A program made the position numbers and the translations under genes. A stretch of DNA of 10,225 nucleotides from JBDNFP01 sp041689775 (GTDB lineage: Bacteria > Bacteroidota > Bacteroidia > Cytophagales > Spirosomataceae), in assembly GCA_041689775.1 (NCBI GenBank), contig JBDNFP010000033.1:1-10225 (forward strand). The letters are read 5' to 3'. This document shows positions 6,608 through 10,225 of this stretch, piece by piece (positions within the stretch are counted from its first letter, which is position 1; each line of letters starts with the position of its first letter). A model generated the notes under the pieces. That model was not told the DNA's origin and searched no databases. It saw nothing but the letters and a program-made list of their open reading frames with translations.

Positions 6608-7507
6608 CTACCTTAGCGCTGCCCGTACTTCCCCCAGGAAACGAGGTACTTGTACTTTGGGATCACCTTCCAAAGTCTCGATGGGAATATACCCTCGGTA
6701 TCCCGAGTCCTTAATAATTTTCATTAGCCGTGGAAGGTCAGGCTTCTCTTCGACTCCCTTACGGTAAACCTTTTCCTTAATTTGCCAGGTGTAGGCATAG
6801 GGCGCCAGCTTTTCAATTTCTTCGTAGGGATCACCGGCACGAAGGCTGCCGATGTCCAGATTAATGCCCAACCACTCGGAGGGAATTTTTTTTCGGATGT
6901 ACAACACCTGATCCACCGTTTTGAGGAGCTCGTTATGGTTTTGAAGTACGATCATCACTCCTTGTTTCTTCCCGAATTCGACGCATTGTTCGATGCCCTC
7001 AACGGCCCAGTCCATGGCTTTTCGTTCAGTATAGCCTTCGGGAACCCCTTTTCCAGCAAAAACGCGTAGAACGGGGGCATCCATCTTAGCCGCTACCTCC
7101 ACCCACTGCCGTACTAACTCCACATCAGCCGCCCGTTTGGCCGGGTCGGCTACCGAAAAATCAGTGCGTACACCCGTCCCGCTGATGTCCATTCCTAGTC
7201 GGAAGGATCTTTTCTTAATCTGGTAGACATATTCGTCAGAAGGAACAGAGGGATACCCTGGAAAGTAGTATCCTGTCGGGTCAACCGCCTCGAAGCCAAT
7301 ATCTGAGCAAAAACGCAGAACCTCTTCCAACGTCATTTCTCCATTTCGAAGTGGGGTATTGAACGAGTATAGATTACAACTCAGTTTAAGTAGGGGTATG
7401 CTACTACCAGTAAAATCTAAGCGCCCTGCTTCTGATGAAACGGTGGGGGTAAGGGCAACTGCCCCCAGCGAAAGTGCTTTGAGAAAATTCCGGCGATCGA
7501 ATGACAT
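6608..7507 (-). CDS. Tat-exported sugar phosphate isomerase/epimerase-like TIM barrel
   Basis: This 299-aa protein resembles the xylose isomerase-like TIM barrel family (IolE/IolI-like sugar phosphate isomerases/epimerases), which interconvert or dehydrate sugars and inositol derivatives at a divalent metal. A twin-arginine-type signal opens it (DRRNFLKALSLGAVAL, residues 4-19), so it is probably exported. Candidate metal-site strands are VLQNHNE (188-194), NLDIGS (216-221) and PIETLEGD (275-282). Gln190 stands where many relatives have Glu, and WQIKEK (241-246) replaces the more usual His strand, so activity may differ from classical isomerases. The start is ATG 7507 directly before the RR motif; the stop is TAG. 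A TAnnTTTG box lies 20 bases upstream. Tat-exported Gfo/Idh/MocA and isomerase proteins often occur together in this phylum, suggesting a shared periplasmic sugar pathway with the gene at 1233. The reaction itself is not known. Confidence 0.85.
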   Translation of the reverse strand: MSFDRRNFLKALSLGAVALTPTVSSEAGRLDFTGSSIPLLKLSCNLYSFNTPLRNGEMTLEEVLRFCSDIGFEAVDPTGYYFPGYPSVPSDEYVYQIKKRSFRLGMDISGTGVRTDFSVADPAKRAADVELVRQWVEVAAKMDAPVLRVFAGKGVPEGYTERKAMDWAVEGIEQCVEFGKKQGVMIVLQNHNELLKTVDQVLYIRKKIPSEWLGINLDIGSLRAGDPYEEIEKLAPYAYTWQIKEKVYRKGVEEKPDLPRLMKIIKDSGYRGYIPIETLEGDPKVQVPRFLGEVRAALR

Positions 7508-7526
7508 GGCAAGATCAGATGATAAA

Positions 7527-7534
7527 CAAATCTA
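7527..7534 (-). promoter_or_regulatory. Bacteroidota-type -7 promoter element
   Basis: On the minus strand the bases read TAGATTTG, an exact match to the Bacteroidota -7 consensus TAnnTTTG, lying 20 bases before the ATG of the TIM-barrel gene. This predicts transcription starting about 10-15 bases before the start codon. The -33 region is T-rich (CTTTTTATC) without a clear TTG at the ideal distance, so the call is moderate. Confidence 0.45.
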
Positions 7535-7605
7535 TTTCTTATCGAAAAGATAAAAAGTGCCATTTCCTACTATCCAACAAAAATGGAGGAGCCCAAAAGC
7601 CGAAA

Positions 7606-7803
7606 CTAGTCGTTCTGCTGCTCTTCGTTCGCCTCTTTAAGGATCTTTCTTATAATCGTGAAGCCCGCTCCCGCAATCACTATGTAGAAAAGGTATGGCG
7701 GTGTAAGCGCCCGCATTGGCTGGTAGTCTGTCTGATGCAACACCACCAGAAATACAGGAATGAGATACAGGAATGGAACTATGATATTTATAATTTTTTT
7801 CAC
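7606..7803 (-). CDS. Small two-helix membrane protein of unknown function
   Basis: A GTG at 7803 opens 65 codons to TAG at 7606-7608. The protein has a short positive start (MKK), a hydrophobic helix at about 5-22 (INIIVPFLYLIPVFLVVL), a loop with LTPPY, a second helix at about 37-54 (YLFYIVIAGAGFTIIRKIL) and a charged tail (KEANEEQQND). This favours an inner-membrane protein with both ends in the cytoplasm. The stretch GGAGGTTGGAG on the plus strand gives no good purine-rich ribosome site, as is usual in the phylum. It lies between the DUF3500 remnant (149 bases upstream) and the TIM-barrel gene (98 bases downstream) on the same strand. No family is recognised. The regular hydrophobic pattern and charged ends support a real gene over chance. 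Confidence 0.6.
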   Translation of the reverse strand: MKKIINIIVPFLYLIPVFLVVLHQTDYQPMRALTPPYLFYIVIAGAGFTIIRKILKEANEEQQND

Positions 7804-7952
7804 GGAGGTTGGAGTTTATAGATTGCACATTTACAACCCAATACCTGACAAAAAGTTGCAAAATAAATACACTTATCCGGTAGATGACTGGATTGGATTG
7901 GTGTCTACCCCAAAAAGTCGCCCAAAACCCAGGCGCTTATCTCACCACTGAA

Positions 7953-8871
7953 TCAGTGCTTGGATTCCTGATAATGCTGCTCCAAGAGATCCGCCAAAAA
8001 ATCGTTTCCTTTCTCCCTCAAAATAGCGTGGATATGATTCCCGTCATTCTGGAATTCAACGTTGTCATCTTCAACAAAAAAATCGGAACCATTGATGATG
8101 TAGTAGTATGGCTTATCAGGTTCGAAACTACCTACCCAAGCAAAGTGAATTTTATCAATACCTGACTGCATAATTTTATCGAAAAAGCGGAGATGTGATA
8201 ATATCTTTCGGTACTACCTGCTTTAATACTGCTACTGATTTTTACTTATCCGAGAGATAATTGATTAAGTCTTCCTCCTTACTTAACGCCTGTAATCCAG
8301 CGTATTTAGCTGATTTTACCTCAGCCGGGTCAGTACCCACAAAGCAGAGCGACATGACTACTTGGTTACCTCGGCAAGTCAAATTCAAGGCGATATGATG
8401 ACCGCCAAAATTCAGACCACAAGGCTCAACAGTACCCGGCTTTCCCCAAACGGAGATATAGTAGTTACCATGCAGCCATTGGGGGTCCTGCATGCGTTTC
8501 AACATACCTTGGTTAATATCCCCCTTTTCAAAAGCCTGCTGATATAGTGTATTCACAATATCATCCAGCTACATAATACTGGTAGTTTTTAAGTACCCTT
8601 GCGAACTCAATGCCGACGACAACACCCGATGGAATGCCATCCGGCTTTTATCGGTCAAGGATCCATATTGAATACCGGGGCGAGGTACTAGTCCCACGGG
8701 TAGATTCGTCCATTTAAAGCATAGCGAGTCATCGAAGGCGGGGGGAGTCTTGGCCAGCTCGTGGGCATTCAGAGTGCCTAAAAATCGGGCGGTAGTTTCA
8801 CTCACAGAAAAGCCCGGCTGCGCTTGTCCGGGCAGAACAGCGAACATGCAAAAGATGAAAATACTTTCCAT
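7953..8871 (-). pseudogene. DUF3500-family secreted protein, broken by two stops and a frameshift
   Basis: Read together, the pieces form one DUF3500 protein of about 305 aa. Piece 1 (8871-8569) has a signal peptide (MESIFIFCMFAVLPGQAQ) and the segment FDDSLCFKWTNLPVGLVPR. It ends at TAG 8569-8571. The same frame goes on LDDIVNTLYQQ and then HGNYYISVWGKPG, GLNFGGHHIALNLT and FVGTDPAEV, the family core, to TAA 8242-8244. In frame again comes KSVAVLKQVVPKDIITSPL. A frame break at the T5 run 8182-8186 (one extra T fits best) leads to FDKIMQSGIDKIHFAWVG and FQNDGNHIHAILREKGNDF, ending at TGA 7953-7955. CAG/CAA (Gln) to stop is the simplest origin of both nonsense codons. DUF3500 has no established function. 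The gene starts inside the last 70 bases of the permease frame. With three lesions it is almost certainly inactive. Confidence 0.85.
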
Positions 8872-10022
8872 GGAAGTGGTGATTTATGGGATAGTACTTT
8901 TCTTCGAATAAAGTAAAATACCGATAATACTACTAGTGCTACGCCTATGCCAATAAGTTCGGTCGATTTTGACTGCGATAAAAACCACAAAATGATCACC
9001 AAAGTTAGTACTGGAACAAAAAGCCCACCCGGGATTTTGAAACTAACCGGGATTGCGGGATCTTCCCAAATCCTGAACCTAATAACCGCCAAAGCCACGC
9101 CCAAGTGCATCAATAAAATAGCTGCTGTTGCGTAGACAATTAATTGTCGAAAACTACCCGATACTGCTATAACGAAAGCAATGACGGCAAAGACAATGAT
9201 AGACCAATAGGGAGTACCGTAGCGAGGGTGAATTTTGGTGAGAAACCTGGGTAATATCCCGTCATTTGCTCCCGCAAAAAGTACCCTTGGGAACACCAAT
9301 AGGATAGAGTAAAGTGTACCCAGGATAGACACAAGGGCCGCAAAAATAAACAACGGACTTCCCCAGGAACCAATAATATCCTCGGCTGCCGCAGCCAAGG
9401 GCGCTTCTTTATGATTGATCAGGTCAGGCCCCAATATACCCTGAGCAACAATCTGAATCAGGCAAAAAAACGCAATTAAAAACACCACCCCGATCATCAG
9501 GCCAAGTGGCGCAGTTCGATGTGGCTTTTTCATTTCACTGCTGATATTCAGTGATGTTTCACCACCCGTAAAAGTAAAAAATAACAACAGGGTAGCTTCC
9601 CCGAGTTTATCCCAGGTAGGAAACCCGCCTATTATCTTGTGTTCCGCCGGGATCAGCCACACTCCTACCACTACCAACAGCACCAAGGGAAGTAGCTTTA
9701 TCAGAGTAATAGACTTCACAACTACCATCCCTCGTTTTACACCCAGCATATTGATGTAGGCTCCAAAACCCAGCAGAATCGCAAAAACTAGCGCGCGATG
9801 CAGAGGCTCTTTGACAATCGGAAATGGTACCGAAATCATTTCGGCAACCCCATTCACAAGCGCCGCACTTACCAAGATACCCGTTCCAAACCAGAATGCG
9901 GTGTTAGCAAGAGACCCAACGTAAGGACCAAATGCCTTCTCAACGTAGGCATAGGCACCTCCCGAAGTACTTACTCTACTTCCCATTTCAGCATAACACA
10001 GAGCCACCAGTGAACTACCCAC
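8802..10022 (-). CDS. APC-superfamily amino acid permease, N-terminus lost to an IS insertion
   Basis: The frame encodes 406 aa of an amino acid/polyamine/organocation transporter, an inner-membrane uptake carrier. It starts in the second helix region with SLVALCYAEMGSRVSTSGG, followed by AYVEKAFGPYVG, both typical of APC permeases. About ten hydrophobic segments follow, with TFTGGETSLNISSEMKKP in the helix-6 region. The family is usually about 450 aa; the first 40-50 residues with helix 1 and the substrate-binding GSGIF-type motif are absent. The GTG at 10020-10022 and the codons after it are supplied by the right end of the IS605-type element, so it is not a native start. At the other end the frame overlaps the DUF3500 start by 70 bases with a non-family-like tail (FSSFACSLFCPDKRSRAFL). 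One added A in the A4 run near 8906 would give a natural stop (RRKSTIP, then TAA) just before the DUF3500 ATG, so a second lesion is possible. Probably inactive. Confidence 0.8.
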   Translation of the reverse strand: MGSSLVALCYAEMGSRVSTSGGAYAYVEKAFGPYVGSLANTAFWFGTGILVSAALVNGVAEMISVPFPIVKEPLHRALVFAILLGFGAYINMLGVKRGMVVVKSITLIKLLPLVLLVVVGVWLIPAEHKIIGGFPTWDKLGEATLLLFFTFTGGETSLNISSEMKKPHRTAPLGLMIGVVFLIAFFCLIQIVAQGILGPDLINHKEAPLAAAAEDIIGSWGSPLFIFAALVSILGTLYSILLVFPRVLFAGANDGILPRFLTKIHPRYGTPYWSIIVFAVIAFVIAVSGSFRQLIVYATAAILLMHLGVALAVIRFRIWEDPAIPVSFKIPGGLFVPVLTLVIILWFLSQSKSTELIGIGVALVVLSVFYFIRRKVLSHKSPLPWKVFSSFACSLFCPDKRSRAFL

Positions 10023-10225
10023 CCACGCCAGAGGCGATGGGATGGGCTTCGGGTTTCATAGAGTGTGCTTTGTTACCAAAGTCTAATTTCCTCTCCACCT
10101 TTGTAATCGCCAGTTCCTGACGATATATTTTTAATCCTTCATTTAAAATGTTCTTTGCTGCGTTTAAGTCTCGGTCTAATTTATGACCATTCTTGCAAGT
10201 CCATTCTCTAATTGAAAGGTTTAAG
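10015..10225 (-). CDS. tnpB: C-terminus of an IS200/IS605-type TnpB (OrfB), cut by window edge
   Basis: From the right edge the minus strand reads LNLSIREWTCKNGHKLDRDL, then NAAKNILNEGLKIYRQEL, ending MKPEAHPIASGVGG before TAG 10015-10017. 'C..GH..DRD.NAAKNIL' is the C-terminal zinc-finger half and RuvC-III aspartate motif of TnpB/IS605 OrfB proteins, and 'MKPEA' near the end is common in Bacteroidota members. TnpB proteins are RNA-guided DNA nucleases that help keep the element at its site. The rest, including RuvC-I and RuvC-II, lies outside the window. The subterminal hairpin at 10018-10046 is embedded in the last codons, which agrees with an omega-RNA overlapping the 3' end of tnpB. The element interrupts the APC permease. 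Confidence 0.85.
   Translation of the reverse strand, partial: LNLSIREWTCKNGHKLDRDLNAAKNILNEGLKIYRQELAITKVERKLDFGNKAHSMKPEAHPIASGVGG
10018..10046 (-). mobile_element. Right-end hairpin of the IS200/IS605-type element, with bulged T residues
   Basis: On the minus strand CCCATCCCATCGCC pairs with GGCGTGGGTGGG around the loop TCT. All 12 bases of the right arm pair, leaving two unpaired T in the left arm. Subterminal hairpins with extrahelical T are the hallmark of IS200/IS605 ends, where the Y1 transposase TnpA recognises them. The element end should lie within about 10-15 bases 3' of it on that strand (near 10005-10017), which is where recognisable permease sequence resumes. Confidence 0.7.

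Noticed and set aside
7804..7952. Regulatory RNA or terminator in the gap before the small membrane protein gene (weak GGTAGA/TCTACC pairing near 7880-7913)
   Set aside because: Six pairs around a 19-base loop without a T tail is within chance; no riboswitch-like core was recognised.
5389..8571. Reassignment of TAA/TAG to glutamine, suggested by three in-frame stops (5389, 8242, 8569) at places where Gln would fit
   Set aside because: TAG properly ends the oxidoreductase (2721), the TIM-barrel protein (6608) and the small membrane protein (7606), and TAA ends the large ATPase. The DUF3500 gene also has a frameshift, so ordinary decay explains the stops.

Overview
The window looks like a chromosomal segment from a Bacteroidota bacterium of the Cytophagales type (Dyadobacter/Spirosoma-like). 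This is inferred from gene content: a Tat-exported Gfo/Idh/MocA oxidoreductase, a Tat-exported sugar-phosphate-isomerase-type TIM barrel, a DUF3500 protein, a PhyH-family dioxygenase, and one TAnnTTTG -7 box. Shine-Dalgarno signals are weak. No rRNA, tRNA or CRISPR array was seen.

Layout. (1) 1-84: N-terminus of a transposase running off the left edge. (2) 173/254-1131: a PhyH-family dioxygenase gene with no convincing start and a one-base frame break at a T6 run; 70 more homologous-looking codons follow in the -1 frame. (3) 1233-2723: intact secreted Gfo/Idh/MocA oxidoreductase. (4) 2811-2841: strong terminator hairpin. (5) 6369-2852, minus strand: two ATPase genes joined by an ATGA overlap. 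The first is an ORC/STAND-like ATPase with an in-frame TAA near its C-terminal domain. The second is a 763-aa ATPase with a winged-helix-like region and TPR repeats. A 36-bp near-perfect palindrome sits at the head of the pair. (6) 6390-6541: a remnant of the 3' end of a second Gfo/Idh/MocA gene, about 87% identical to the end of the intact one, then a 24-bp-stem terminator. (7) 7507-6608, minus: intact Tat-exported TIM-barrel protein, with a small two-helix membrane protein gene upstream. (8) 8871-7953, minus: a DUF3500 gene broken by two in-frame stops and one frameshift. (9) 10022-8802, minus: an APC permease lacking its N-terminus. (10) 10225-10015, minus: C-terminus of an IS200/IS605-type TnpB, ending in a bulged-T hairpin that forms the junction with the permease.

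Interpretation. Genes for handling sugars and small molecules (oxidoreductase, isomerase-like protein, permease, dioxygenase) surround an ATPase operon and are bounded by two unrelated insertion sequences. Several genes are decaying. The IS insertion into the permease may have cut off transcription of the genes below it, including DUF3500. The most distinctive unit is the ATPase pair, bracketed by an intact and a remnant oxidoreductase 3' end in the same orientation. That arrangement suggests an acquired cassette. Its function cannot be read from sequence alone.
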